Part shown: positions 25,672 through 34,204 of the stretch, piece by piece
How positions within the stretch are numbered: the first letter of the stretch is position 1
How the letters are laid out: each line of letters begins with the position of its first letter
Source of the DNA: Arthrobacter sp. C2
Lineage (GTDB): Bacteria; Actinomycetota; Actinomycetes; Actinomycetales; Micrococcaceae
Reading direction: 5' to 3'
Assembly (NCBI GenBank): GCA_024207135.1
Contig: CP042428.1
Span: 2,356,001-2,420,000, forward strand
Length of the DNA stretch: 64,000 nucleotides
Notes under the pieces: model-generated
The model's input: only the letters and a program-made list of their open reading frames with translations
Databases searched by the model: none
Told to the model about the DNA's origin: nothing
Position numbers and translations under genes: made by a program

Positions 25672-26194
25672 CGCCATCGTCACCGAGGTAAAGACCAGCT
25701 CCGGGCCCCTCGCGCTGGAGGACATCAAGCAGTTCCTCTACCGCGAGGCCCGCTTCCTGGACGACCGCGACTTCGACCGCTGGATCGACTGCTACCACCC
25801 CGAGGCCACCTTCTGGATGCCCGCCTGGGCCGACGACGACAAGCTCACCGAGGACCCGCAGCGCGAGATTTCGCTGATCTACTACGGAAACCGCGGCGGC
25901 CTGGAAGACCGCGTCTTCCGCATCAAGACCGACCGCTCCAGCGCCACCTCGCTGCCGGAGCCGCGCACCGGGCACAACATCTCCAATGTCGAGATCGTGT
26001 CCGTCGACGGCGACAAGGTTGATATCCGGTTCAACTGGTTCACCCTGTACTACCGCTACCAGAACGTCGACACCTACTTCGGCACCTCCTTCTACACCAT
26101 CGACTACTCCGGCACCCAGCCGGTGATCATGGCCAAGAAGGTCGTCCTGAAGAACGACTACATCCACCACGTGGTCGACATCTACCACATCTAG
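25649..26194 (+). CDS. benB: Benzoate 1,2-dioxygenase, beta subunit
   Basis: 181-aa small subunit of the ring-hydroxylating oxygenase, with the SnoaL-like fold. The family text includes [21 protein letters not shown], the [22 protein letters not shown] segment and the terminal [17 protein letters not shown]. It has a structural role in the alpha3-beta3 hexamer. Overlap of 23 nt with benA and an AAAAGGGG upstream of the ATG indicate coupled translation. Confidence 0.96.
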   Translation: MTLTATTDAIVTEVKTSSGPLALEDIKQFLYREARFLDDRDFDRWIDCYHPEATFWMPAWADDDKLTEDPQREISLIYYGNRGGLEDRVFRIKTDRSSATSLPEPRTGHNISNVEIVSVDGDKVDIRFNWFTLYYRYQNVDTYFGTSFYTIDYSGTQPVIMAKKVVLKNDYIHHVVDIYHI

Positions 26195-26232
26195 TCCCGT
26201 CCCGGGCCCCTCCCAGGCCCTTCGAGACCGGC

Positions 26233-26260
26233 GTGCGGGGGCGTTGATTCGCCCCCGCAC
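26233..26260 (+). promoter_or_regulatory. Intercistronic stem-loop between benB and benC
   Basis: Perfect 11-bp stem GTGCGGGGGCG / CGCCCCCGCAC with a 6-nt TTGATT loop, in the 123-bp gap between benB and benC. No T-run follows. It could be a partial terminator or an mRNA-stability element that keeps the oxygenase subunits in excess over the reductase. The other ben gene junctions overlap, so this gap is unusual in the operon. Confidence 0.6.
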
Positions 26261-26317
26261 CACCACCTTGCACCTCTTGCCGCACCACCCTGCACTATTT
26301 TGAAAAGAGCTCCCCTC

Positions 26318-27871
26318 ATGACCTATCAGGTTGCCCTCGCCTTCGAGGACGGAATTACCCGGTTCATCAAGGTCGGACCCCGCGAAACCGTCGCCGATGC
26401 CTCCTACAAGGCACGGATCAACATCCCGCTCGACTGCCGCGACGGCGCGTGCGGCACCTGCAAGGCCTTCTGCGAATCCGGCACCTTCGACGCCGGCGAC
26501 TACATCGAGGAAGCGCTGACCGACGACGAGGCCGAGAAGGGCTTCTGCCTGCCCTGCCAGATGGTCCCCGAGTCCGACCTGGTGCTGCAGATTCCCACCA
26601 CCTCGGACGTCGCCAAGACCGCCGCGACCACGTACTCCTCGACGCTGACCGAGATCCGCCGCCTCTCCGAGACCACCTACGCGTTCAGCCTCGAGATCGA
26701 GAACCGCGACGAGCTCTCGTTCCTGCCCGGCCAGTACGTGAACATCGAGGTTCCCGGCTCCGGGGGCCAGACCCGCTCGTACTCCTTCAGCTCCGGCCCG
26801 GAGGTCTCCACCCTCTCCTTCCTGATCCGCATCACCGACGGCGGACTGATGTCCACCTACATGCGCGACGTCGCAGCCGTCGGGGACAAGCTGAACTTCA
26901 CCGGCCCGATGGGCAGCTTCTTCCTGCGCGATCCCAAGCGCACCTCGCTGCTGCTGGCCGGCGGCACCGGACTGGCCCCGCTGCTGGCCATCCTGGAAAA
27001 GCTCTCGGGCATGGACACCCCCCACCCGACCCACCTGATCTACGGCGTCAACACCGACACCGACCTGGTCGAGCTTGACGTGCTCGAGGACTACAAGGCA
27101 CGCATCGACGGCTTCACCTTCGACACCGTCGTCGGCGACCCGGCCAGCAGCTCGGAAAAGAAGGGCTACGTCACCAACCACTTCGAGCCGCACCACCTGG
27201 TCGAGGGCGACGTCGACATCTACCTCTGCGGTCCACCGCCGATGGTCGAGGGCGTGCGCCGCCACCTGGAGGCCGAGGGCATCAAGCCGCAGAACTTCTA
27301 CTTCGAGAAGTTCGCACTGGCCGTCACCCCCGATGCCGCCGCACCGGCACCCGAAGCGGCAGCGGCTCCGGCGGAGGCGCCCGCCTCCGAGGCCCCGGCA
27401 GCCCTGCCCGCCTACGAAATCGGCGAAGAGCACGCAACCTTTCAGGCGCAATTCGACGCGCGCATGGCTCTGGAACTGGCCATCGTTGAACTGACCATGG
27501 GCAAGCTGACGCCCGAGCAGCTTGTCGAGTTCAAGGTGCTGGCCGAACTGGCCGGCAAGACCCTGGACGGCGAGAAGTTCGTCAGCTCCGAGGAATTCAC
27601 CATCACCAACGAGGCCTTCCACCAGTTCCTGTTCAGCTGCGTCGGCAACGAACACCTGTTGCAGGCGTACAACCGCCTGGAGGTCCCCGCGACCATGGCC
27701 AAGGTGCTGCGCAAGGAGCACTGGATCGACGGCGCGGTCGACGCCGACCACCTGCAAATCGTCGCCGCCTTCGAAAACCAGGACCTGGCCGCCGCCCGCA
27801 CGGCCATCATCGCCCACAACGAGCACGCCAAGGCCACCATGGCCGCGGCGTCGCGCACCCCGGGCAAATGA
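26318..27871 (+). CDS. benC: Benzoate dioxygenase reductase with C-terminal FCD-like domain
   Basis: 517-aa electron-transfer component passing NADH electrons to BenAB. Domains: plant-type 2Fe-2S ferredoxin with Cys40, Cys45, Cys48 and Cys80; FAD-binding RSYSF at 153-157; NAD-binding GGTGLAP at 215-221 and CGPPPM at 304-309. The reductase ends near residue 336. An Ala/Pro-rich linker (338-363) then joins a helical domain (about 374-510) that resembles the FCD ligand-binding domain of GntR regulators: NEAFHQFL, GNEHLL, DADHLQIVAAF, AARTAIIAH. Three of the usual four metal ligands are present (His435, His478, His500); the usual Asp is Asn431. No DNA-binding domain is attached. Larger BenC proteins occur in other actinobacteria as far as I recall; the FCD assignment is mine. 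The stop overlaps benD (ATGA). Confidence 0.93.
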   Translation: MTYQVALAFEDGITRFIKVGPRETVADASYKARINIPLDCRDGACGTCKAFCESGTFDAGDYIEEALTDDEAEKGFCLPCQMVPESDLVLQIPTTSDVAKTAATTYSSTLTEIRRLSETTYAFSLEIENRDELSFLPGQYVNIEVPGSGGQTRSYSFSSGPEVSTLSFLIRITDGGLMSTYMRDVAAVGDKLNFTGPMGSFFLRDPKRTSLLLAGGTGLAPLLAILEKLSGMDTPHPTHLIYGVNTDTDLVELDVLEDYKARIDGFTFDTVVGDPASSSEKKGYVTNHFEPHHLVEGDVDIYLCGPPPMVEGVRRHLEAEGIKPQNFYFEKFALAVTPDAAAPAPEAAAAPAEAPASEAPAALPAYEIGEEHATFQAQFDARMALELAIVELTMGKLTPEQLVEFKVLAELAGKTLDGEKFVSSEEFTITNEAFHQFLFSCVGNEHLLQAYNRLEVPATMAKVLRKEHWIDGAVDADHLQIVAAFENQDLAAARTAIIAHNEHAKATMAAASRTPGK

Positions 27872-28707
27872 GCGCCGACAACACGGCGGCACACCAGGCC
27901 GCCACGACCTCCCTGCCCGAGTCCTTCCACGCCGGACGCTTTGACTCCAAGGTCGTGCTGATCACCGGGGCGGCCCAGGGCATCGGCTGGGCCGTGGCCC
28001 GGCGGATCGCCGCCGAGGGCGGGGAGCTGGTACTGGTGGACCGGTCCCCGCTGGTCCACGACGTTGCCGAGGGCCTGCGGGCCCACGGCGTGCACGCCCT
28101 GAGCGTGACCGCCGACCTGGAGGTCTTCGAGGGCGCGATGTCCGCGGTCACCGCCGCGGTCGGCGAATACGGCCGGATCGACGTGCTCATCAACAACGTC
28201 GGCGGGACCATCTGGGCCAAGCCGTACGAGCACTACACCCCGGAGGAGATCAGCAAGGAAATCCAGCGTTCGCTCTTCCCCACCCTGTGGATGTGCCGCG
28301 CCGCGTTCCCGGAAATGATCAAGGCCGGGTCCGGCACCATCGTGAACGTTTCCTCGGTGGCCACCCGAGGCGTCAACCGCGTCCCGTATGCCGGGGCCAA
28401 GGGCGGGGTCAAGGCCATCACCTCGGCCCTGGCCATGGAGGGGGCTGCCCACGGGATCCGTGTGGTGGCCACCGCGCCGGGCGGCACGCAGGCCCCCGAG
28501 CGCCTGGTCAAGCGAGGCCCCTCACCCGAGGGCGAGCAGGAGCAGGCCTGGTACCAGCAGATCGTTGACCAGACCGTCGATTCGACCCTGTTGAAGCGCT
28601 ACGGAACCCTTGAGGAGCAGGCCGGTCCCATCGCGTTCCTGGCCTCCGACGAGGCTTCCTACATCACCGGCAGCACCCTGGCGGTGGCCGGCGGGGACCT
28701 GGGCTAG
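27868..28707 (+). CDS. benD: 1,6-dihydroxycyclohexa-2,4-diene-1-carboxylate dehydrogenase
   Basis: 279-aa short-chain dehydrogenase that re-aromatises the benzoate cis-diol to catechol with loss of CO2, reducing NAD+. The NAD loop is TGAAQGIG at 33-40, the structural motif NNVGG follows, and the catalytic Ser-Tyr-Lys lie in NVSSVA and PYAGAKGGV. BenD-type length and position after benC with a 4-nt overlap leave little doubt. A strong terminator follows, ending the benABCD transcript before the transporter gene. Confidence 0.95.
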   Translation: MSADNTAAHQAATTSLPESFHAGRFDSKVVLITGAAQGIGWAVARRIAAEGGELVLVDRSPLVHDVAEGLRAHGVHALSVTADLEVFEGAMSAVTAAVGEYGRIDVLINNVGGTIWAKPYEHYTPEEISKEIQRSLFPTLWMCRAAFPEMIKAGSGTIVNVSSVATRGVNRVPYAGAKGGVKAITSALAMEGAAHGIRVVATAPGGTQAPERLVKRGPSPEGEQEQAWYQQIVDQTVDSTLLKRYGTLEEQAGPIAFLASDEASYITGSTLAVAGGDLG

Positions 28708-28730
28708 GCCCCGTCCCCGCCCCCCATCCG

Positions 28731-28765
28731 GGTCGCAGGCGGCGGTCTTGCCGCCGCCTGCGACC
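28731..28765 (+). terminator. Terminator after benD
   Basis: Perfect 15-bp stem GGTCGCAGGCGGCGG / CCGCCGCCTGCGACC with a 5-nt TCTTG loop, 24 nt after the benD stop. It separates benABCD from the transporter, though read-through is possible. Confidence 0.85.
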
Positions 28766-28933
28766 GGTATCCACCAGCACCAAGTTTCCACCCCAGCAAT
28801 TCCACGGCCCGCCACCCGGGATCCCCCGGGCCACGGCTTCCACACCCCGGGGAATCCCCCGAGGTACTTGTTCGTGCCCTGACACCCGCACAATGCCGTG
28901 CGCGCCGGGCCCATGAGACAAACGGAGCACAAC

Positions 28934-30295
28934 GTGAAATCACCGGAACCAAGCACCCTCGCAAGGCAAAAGAGCACCGTCCGCTGGGTGGTGGCCATTG
29001 CCGCCATCGCCCTGATCTTCGACGGATACGACCTGGTCGTCTACGGAACCATCGTCTCCACCCTGCTGAACGATCCCTCCCAGCTCGGGGAAATCGGCCC
29101 CGCCACGGCCGGGGTGCTGGGCAGCTGGGCCCTGTTCGGTGTCATGGTCGGCGCCCTGACCACCGGCGCGGTCGGGGACTACCTGGGCCGGCGGAAAATC
29201 ATGATCACCGGCATCATCTGGTTCTCCGTGTTCATGGGCCTGACCGCCCTGGCCCCGAACGTCTTCGCGTTCGGTGCCCTGCGTTTCGCCACCGGGCTCG
29301 GGGTCGGCGCGTTGGTGGCCACCGCCGGCGCGGTCGTTGCCGAGTTCGCCCCCAAGGGCAAGCGCAACTACTACAACGCCATCGTCTATTCCGGCGTCCC
29401 GGTCGGCGGCGTCCTGGCGTCCCTCCTGGCCATCGTGCTCCTGGACCACATCGGCTGGCGCGGGCTCTTCCTCGTCGGTGCCACCCCCATCCTTTTCCTG
29501 CTGCCCATGGCACTGGCCAAGCTCCCGGAATCCCCCGAATGGCTCATGGCCCGCGGCCGCACCGAGGACGCACAGCGCGTCTCGATCCGCACCGGCGTCC
29601 CGATCACCGAACCCGTTGCCACCGGCGCCCACGCCCTTCTCCCCGAAGCCGTTGACACCAAGATCGGCTTCCGGGCACTGGCCTCCAGGAAGTACGCGCT
29701 GCCGACCCTGCTGCTGGGCCTGATGAGCTTCGCCGGCCTGATGCTGACCTACGGCCTGAACACCTGGCTGCCGCAGATCATGTCCCAGTTCGGCTACGGC
29801 AAGTCCTACTCGCTGGCCTTCCTGCTGGTGCTCAACGCCGGCGCGGTCTTCGGCGGGCTCATTGCCTCCGTGGGCGCCGACCGCATCGGTGCCAAGCGCG
29901 TGGTTTCCACGACGTTCTTCCTCGCCGCGGTCGCCATGGTGCTGCTGACCATGCAGCTTCCCTTCGGCATCCTGCTCGCACTGGTAGCGGTGGCCGGGGT
30001 TGGAACCATCGGCACCCAGGTGCTGATCTACGGGTTCGTTTCCAACTACTACAACTCCGCCGCGCGAGGCGCCGGCGTTGCCTGGTGCGCCGGGTTCGGC
30101 CGGTTGGGCGGCATCTTCGGTCCGTTGATCGGCGGGCTGCTCATGGCCGCGGGCGTGGAAAACCACATCGCCTTCTACGTCTTTGCCGGGGTTGCTATCG
30201 TTGGTGCATTGGTCACCGCGTGCGTTCCGCTGCGGAACTCGGAAACCGGCATCCCGGTACGCGCCGTCAAGGCACAGGCCGGCATCGCAAAATAA
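28934..30295 (+). CDS. benK: MFS aromatic-acid/H+ symporter, BenK/PcaK type
   Basis: 453-aa, 12-helix transporter of the aromatic acid/H+ symporter family. Diagnostic elements are the first-helix DGYDLVVYGTIV motif and GDYLGRRKIMITG between helices 2 and 3, plus PESPEWLMARGR in the central loop. The GTG start has GGAG 6 nt upstream; an in-frame ATG 36 nt earlier lacks one. With benE this gives the cluster two benzoate import routes, as in Corynebacterium glutamicum, where benK and benE accompany the dioxygenase genes. It has its own 226-bp upstream gap including the benD terminator. Confidence 0.92.
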   Translation: MKSPEPSTLARQKSTVRWVVAIAAIALIFDGYDLVVYGTIVSTLLNDPSQLGEIGPATAGVLGSWALFGVMVGALTTGAVGDYLGRRKIMITGIIWFSVFMGLTALAPNVFAFGALRFATGLGVGALVATAGAVVAEFAPKGKRNYYNAIVYSGVPVGGVLASLLAIVLLDHIGWRGLFLVGATPILFLLPMALAKLPESPEWLMARGRTEDAQRVSIRTGVPITEPVATGAHALLPEAVDTKIGFRALASRKYALPTLLLGLMSFAGLMLTYGLNTWLPQIMSQFGYGKSYSLAFLLVLNAGAVFGGLIASVGADRIGAKRVVSTTFFLAAVAMVLLTMQLPFGILLALVAVAGVGTIGTQVLIYGFVSNYYNSAARGAGVAWCAGFGRLGGIFGPLIGGLLMAAGVENHIAFYVFAGVAIVGALVTACVPLRNSETGIPVRAVKAQAGIAK

Positions 30296-30326
30296 GCACT
30301 GGTCGGGTGCACCAACCGACCATTGG

Positions 30327-30360
30327 GGGGCTGCGTGGACAAGGATGTCCACGCAGCCCC
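30327..30360 (+). terminator. Terminator after benK
   Basis: Perfect 15-bp stem GGGGCTGCGTGGACA / TGTCCACGCAGCCCC with a 4-nt AGGA loop. A smaller hairpin (TGGTCGG...CCGACCA) lies just before it. They isolate the LuxR-type regulator gene from benK transcription. Confidence 0.85.
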
Positions 30361-30396
30361 GTCTGTGTACATTGAAAGATTGGTAGACGCGGAACC

Positions 30397-33075
30397 ATGG
30401 ATCAACAACGGTCATTGGCCTTGATGGCTCGCTTGCTGCAAGCCGCGGAGGGATGTGCCGCGCAGCTGCTCATCCTGCGCGGCCCGGCCGGGTGCGGAAA
30501 GAGCACCGTGGCCAGGCGCTTCATGGAAAACAACAAGCATCTTGCCGCCTGGACCTCCGGCGGGGCCCGCTGGGAGAGGGAACTGCCAGGATCGGCCCTG
30601 CAGGAAATGCTGGGTGCCTCCGGCGCCGCGAGTCCCGACCCGCTGCCCGAGGCCCTGCTCGCCTTCCTCCAGGCGGTCGGCAAGCGCACCGGCATCGTCC
30701 TGGTGGAAAACCTGCAGTGGGCGGACGCCGAATCCCTCGCCGCACTGCTGTTCGCCTGGCGGCGGCTGCGCAACGAACGGGTGCTGGTGATCCTGACCCT
30801 GCGCCAGGAGGAAGCCGCGTTCCTCCCGCCCGGAGCCCGCGAACTCATCGAAGCGCCGGGCAGCACCACAATCGAGCTGGACCCCCCGAGCGGAGCGGCC
30901 CTGAGGGAAATCTCCGTGGCCCGGCTCGGCATCGAGCTCACCGCAGCCGCGGCCGACCAGCTGGCCGCCTACACCGGCGGAAACATGCACACGGCCCTGG
31001 ACCTGGTCAGGGAGAATCCCGAGGAAACCTGGAACCAACCGGGCCGCCGGTTCCCGGTGCCCCGTGCGTTCTCCGCCGACACGGCCGCGCGGCTGGGCGG
31101 GCTCTCGCCGGATGCCAGATCCCTCGTCGAGGCCGCCTCGGTGATGGAGTACGGCGCACGGCTGGACGCCGTGGTTCGCTTGGCCGGAACCGCGGACCCG
31201 CTCCCGCTGGTGGAGGAATGCGTGGCCTCCGGGCTGGCGTCCGTGGCGGGAACCGGCGGAAACCTCTCCTTGGTGTTCCCGGGACTGATCGCCCAGATGG
31301 CCGTCTACCACCTGATCCCGCTTTCGCGCCGTCTGGCCTTGCATGCGGCTGCTGCCGACACAAGCGAGTCCGAAGGAACCGCCCTGGCCCACCGGGCCGA
31401 TGCCACGTTGCTCTCGGATCCCGCGCTGGCGCACCTTTTGGAGCGCTACGCCCAAAGACAGGCGAAAAAGGGGCAGTGGGCCTCGGCAGCGGTGGCCCTG
31501 CATCGGGCGGCTGGCCTGGCGACGGACCGGGAACACCGCGACCCGCTCTTCCTGCGTGCCGTGGACGCCACGGTGGCCGCAGGCGACCTGCCCGGCGCGC
31601 TGGCCTGTTCGGACGAGCTGGCTTCCCTGGCCGCCAGTCCCGCACGCGACCTGCTTTCGGGCTACATCGCGATCCTCCGGGGCCTGGCCAACACCGCCGG
31701 TTTGTGGCTGGCCAGCGCCTGGACCGGCGCCGCGCACTCGGGGCTGACCGAGATCATGGCCACCGTCGCCCAACGCCGGGTCCTCGACGCGCTCTGCCGG
31801 ATTGACGGGCCAGGTTTGGTGGATTGGGCGGAAAAGACCCTGGAGCTGGCCAGCCCGGAAAGCACGTTGGCCGTCGAGGCCTCGGTCATCCAGGGACTGG
31901 GTCTGGGCATGGTCGGCGAAACCATGCGGGGCGAGGAAATGCTGACAGCGCTGCTGTCCACCCTGCCTTCGGGTGCCCAGCGCCAGCGCGCCGAGATGTC
32001 GCTGGGTTGGTTGCATGTTGCCGGGGACCAGGTTGAGCTGGCCCGCCACGAACTTTCCAGCGCCAGCTCGACCGACTACAGCGAAGGTTCCCACCGCATT
32101 GCCCTGTGGGCCAGGGCCTGGCTGGCCCGGGCCGAGTTCGCCTCCGGGGACTGGGACGAGGCGCTGGAGACGGTGCGGGCAGCCATCGTCCTGCAGGAGC
32201 GCTCCGGCATCGAGTTGATGCGCCCGTTGCTGCACCACACCGCGGTGCTGATCCATTCCATGCGCGGCGAACAGGACGAGGCCCAGGCCCACCTGGCCAA
32301 GGCCTGGGCACGCACCGGAAGCTACGAAGTGATGCAGGTGCCGTACCGCATGGCGCGTGCCTCGGCCGCCAGGGCCCGCGCCGACCACGACGAGGTCATT
32401 CTGGCCCTCGAGCCATTGTTGGCGTTTGACCGTTCCGGCGGAATCGACGAACCGGGTTTCTGGCCCTGGCAGGACCTCTACCTCGATGCCCTGGTCCGCA
32501 AGGACCGCCTCGAGGAGGCCGAAGCGTTGCTGGACCCGTACGAGGCCCTGGCCCGGGCACGCAACCACCGCTCGACCACAGCGCGCGCCCTGGTGGTGCG
32601 CGGACAGATCCTCAGTGCGCGCGGAGAGATCGACGGAGCGCGGGCCGCCTTCGACGAGGCCCTGGCCAAGCTGCAGGGAACCGCCCTGCCGGTGCTGCGG
32701 GCCCAGGTCGAGTACGCCTACGGGCAGGCCCTGCGCCGGGCGGGCAAGCGCGGGGACGCCGTCGGACCGCTCACCCGGGCGCTGGCCGGTTACACCCAAT
32801 TGGGTGCCACGATCTACATCGAACGGTGCAACCGGGAGCTGCAGGCCACCGGCATCAGCGTTCCGCGCCGCGACGCCGCGGATTGGTCGACGCTCACCTC
32901 CCAGGAAAAGGCGGTGGCTTCGCTGGTCTGTGCCGGGGCGAGCAACAAGAAGGCCGGCGAGGAACTGTTCATCGGCGCCAAGACCGTCCAGTACCACCTG
33001 ACCCGGATCTACGCCAAGCTCGGGGTGACCTCCCGCACCGAGCTCGCCGCCCGGTACCGGGAGTCCGACGGGTAG
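30397..33075 (+). CDS. Large ATP-binding LuxR-family regulator (LAL type), probable ben operon activator
   Basis: 892-aa STAND-type regulator. N-terminal AAA/NB-ARC-like ATPase: Walker A GPAGCGKST at 29-37 and a Walker B-like GIVLVENLQWAD at 99-110. The central part, about 350-800, is an alpha-helical repeat region (TPR-like pairs such as ALVVRGQILSARGEIDGARAAFDEAL). The C-terminal LuxR helix-turn-helix is at about 829-885: LTSQEKAVASLVCAGASNKKAGEELF, KTVQYHLTRIYAKLGVTSRTELA. In Corynebacterium glutamicum a LuxR-type protein, BenR, encoded in the ben cluster activates benABCDEK. Position directly after benK suggests the same role here; the inducer would bind the repeat region. No clear ribosome site. 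Confidence 0.85.
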   Translation: MDQQRSLALMARLLQAAEGCAAQLLILRGPAGCGKSTVARRFMENNKHLAAWTSGGARWERELPGSALQEMLGASGAASPDPLPEALLAFLQAVGKRTGIVLVENLQWADAESLAALLFAWRRLRNERVLVILTLRQEEAAFLPPGARELIEAPGSTTIELDPPSGAALREISVARLGIELTAAAADQLAAYTGGNMHTALDLVRENPEETWNQPGRRFPVPRAFSADTAARLGGLSPDARSLVEAASVMEYGARLDAVVRLAGTADPLPLVEECVASGLASVAGTGGNLSLVFPGLIAQMAVYHLIPLSRRLALHAAAADTSESEGTALAHRADATLLSDPALAHLLERYAQRQAKKGQWASAAVALHRAAGLATDREHRDPLFLRAVDATVAAGDLPGALACSDELASLAASPARDLLSGYIAILRGLANTAGLWLASAWTGAAHSGLTEIMATVAQRRVLDALCRIDGPGLVDWAEKTLELASPESTLAVEASVIQGLGLGMVGETMRGEEMLTALLSTLPSGAQRQRAEMSLGWLHVAGDQVELARHELSSASSTDYSEGSHRIALWARAWLARAEFASGDWDEALETVRAAIVLQERSGIELMRPLLHHTAVLIHSMRGEQDEAQAHLAKAWARTGSYEVMQVPYRMARASAARARADHDEVILALEPLLAFDRSGGIDEPGFWPWQDLYLDALVRKDRLEEAEALLDPYEALARARNHRSTTARALVVRGQILSARGEIDGARAAFDEALAKLQGTALPVLRAQVEYAYGQALRRAGKRGDAVGPLTRALAGYTQLGATIYIERCNRELQATGISVPRRDAADWSTLTSQEKAVASLVCAGASNKKAGEELFIGAKTVQYHLTRIYAKLGVTSRTELAARYRESDG

Positions 33076-33101
33076 GCATGGGCAGGAGGGAACCCCGGGC
33101 G

Positions 33102-33107
33102 TAGCCT
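33102..33107 (+). promoter_or_regulatory. Leaderless -10 box of the alpha/beta hydrolase
   Basis: TAGCCT, followed by 6 nt and the ATG at 33114. It fits the TANNNT-plus-6/7-nt pattern seen before several other genes in this window. An upstream GGAGG at 33085 is too far away to serve as its ribosome site. Confidence 0.5.
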
Positions 33108-33113
33108 GAAACC

Positions 33114-33908
33114 ATGGGATCCAAGGCGCACAAACTCACGCTCTCCACCGGCATCGAGGTGCCGTGCTTCATCGACGGGGATCCGGACGCCCGGCCGTTG
33201 CTGTTGCTGCATGCCTGGGGCGAGTCCTTCGAGAGCTTCGACCGCCTCGCACCCCTGTTGGCCGGCTTCAGGATCTACGCTCCGGACCTGCGCGGCCAGG
33301 GCGATGCGGACAAGCCGGAGGACGGATATTCGCTGGCGGAACAGGCCGCGGACGTGGCCGCGATCCTCGATGCGCTCGAGGTCCCCCGGGCCTTCGTCCT
33401 GGGTTCCTCGAGCGGCGGCTATGTGGCCCAGGCGCTGGCCGCGGGCCGCCCGGAACGGGTCGCGGCCCTGGTGCTGGTCGGCGCTCCGCTGAGCCTGCGC
33501 GGCTGGCCCGCCTTCGCCGATGAAGTCGAGACACTGGTAGACCCGATCGGCGCGGCGTGGGTCCGCGAATCGCTCACCTGGTTTCCGCTGCTGCACGAGG
33601 TGCCCGCCTGGTTCATTGACGACCGCGTGGACGACGGAACCAGGATGCCCGCACACGTGTGGCGCGCCATCCTTAAGGGATTGTGCGAGGCCGCACCGCC
33701 CACCGAATCGGGAACCATCGCGACACCCACGTTGGTCCTGTGGGGCGGGCACGACCACCTGCTGTCACTGGCCGATGAGCAGGCCCTGGCCGCGCGGATT
33801 GCCGGTTCGGTCCTGAAGGTCTATCCGGACACCGGACACCTGGTGCTGTGGGAATGCCCTGAACGCGTGGCGGCAGACACCACGGATTTTCTCCGCTCGG
33901 TCGGTTGA
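33114..33908 (+). CDS. Alpha/beta hydrolase
   Basis: 264-aa hydrolase with the full catalytic set: nucleophile Ser99 in LGSSSGGYV, acid Asp214 in WGGHDHLLS and base His242 in DTGHLVLWE; the oxyanion-hole loop is LLHAWGES near residue 33. It is in the size range and style of aromatic-pathway hydrolases (enol-lactone or ring-cleavage-product hydrolases), and it lies between the ben regulator and the cat genes. It could act as a beta-ketoadipate enol-lactone hydrolase (PcaD), which the visible pathway otherwise lacks, but the sequence does not prove this. TAGCCT lies 6 nt before the ATG, so it probably has its own leaderless promoter inside the 38-bp gap. Confidence 0.85.
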   Translation: MGSKAHKLTLSTGIEVPCFIDGDPDARPLLLLHAWGESFESFDRLAPLLAGFRIYAPDLRGQGDADKPEDGYSLAEQAADVAAILDALEVPRAFVLGSSSGGYVAQALAAGRPERVAALVLVGAPLSLRGWPAFADEVETLVDPIGAAWVRESLTWFPLLHEVPAWFIDDRVDDGTRMPAHVWRAILKGLCEAAPPTESGTIATPTLVLWGGHDHLLSLADEQALAARIAGSVLKVYPDTGHLVLWECPERVAADTTDFLRSVG

Positions 33909-33950
33909 CGGGTCGCGGTGCGCTCGTGGTCGAGCACCTGACGCACGAAA

Positions 33951-33982
33951 GGCCCCAGCCAGCGTCTTTGCTGTCTGGGGCC
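33951..33982. terminator. Hairpin between convergent hydrolase and small-protein genes
   Basis: GGCCCCAG-C-CAGC pairs with GCTG-T-CTGGGGCC, one mismatch, with a 7-nt loop. Located between the stop codons of two converging genes, so it probably serves both. Confidence 0.7.
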
Positions 33983-34015
33983 CTTCGCTGGTCCGTACCG
34001 CTCGGGACGCAAGGT

Positions 34016-34204
34016 TTATGCGGCAAGCAACGCCGGGTGGTTTTCGGCCGCCGGCAGTGCAGGGTGCCGGGGTTCGGGCTCGGCTTCGGGCATCCACCCG
34101 GTCCAGGCCCAGTGGTTCAGCACCGGTGCGGTCTCGGATATCGGCCGCACGTTGGCGGAGGGACGCTGGTTTCCTGCGGTCTTTCGCCGTGTTGGGACAA
34201 ACAT
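34016..34204 (-). CDS. Small protein of unknown function (62 aa)
   Basis: Short Pro/Ala-rich ORF, 62 codons, with basic N-terminal residues (MFVPTRRKTAGNQRPS) and a central VLNHWAWTGWMPEAEPEPRH. It is credible because AAAGGAG sits exactly 8 nt before the ATG, an ideal ribosome site, and because it follows the flavin reductase by 67 bp on the same strand and ends just before a terminator. A longer ORF in the same frame (to 34399) overlaps the reductase and is rejected. I recognise no domain. No membrane helix or signal is evident. It may be a small partner encoded with the catA-side transcript. Confidence 0.55.
   Translation of the reverse strand: MFVPTRRKTAGNQRPSANVRPISETAPVLNHWAWTGWMPEAEPEPRHPALPAAENHPALLAA

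Noticed and set aside
25475-27892. 805-codon minus-strand open frame over benABC
   Set aside because: Shadow of the ben genes; composition is low-complexity Val/Gly/Asp and no motif is present.
30412-32997. 861-codon minus-strand open frame over the LuxR-type regulator
   Set aside because: The plus-strand frame has Walker motifs and an HTH; the antisense frame has neither.
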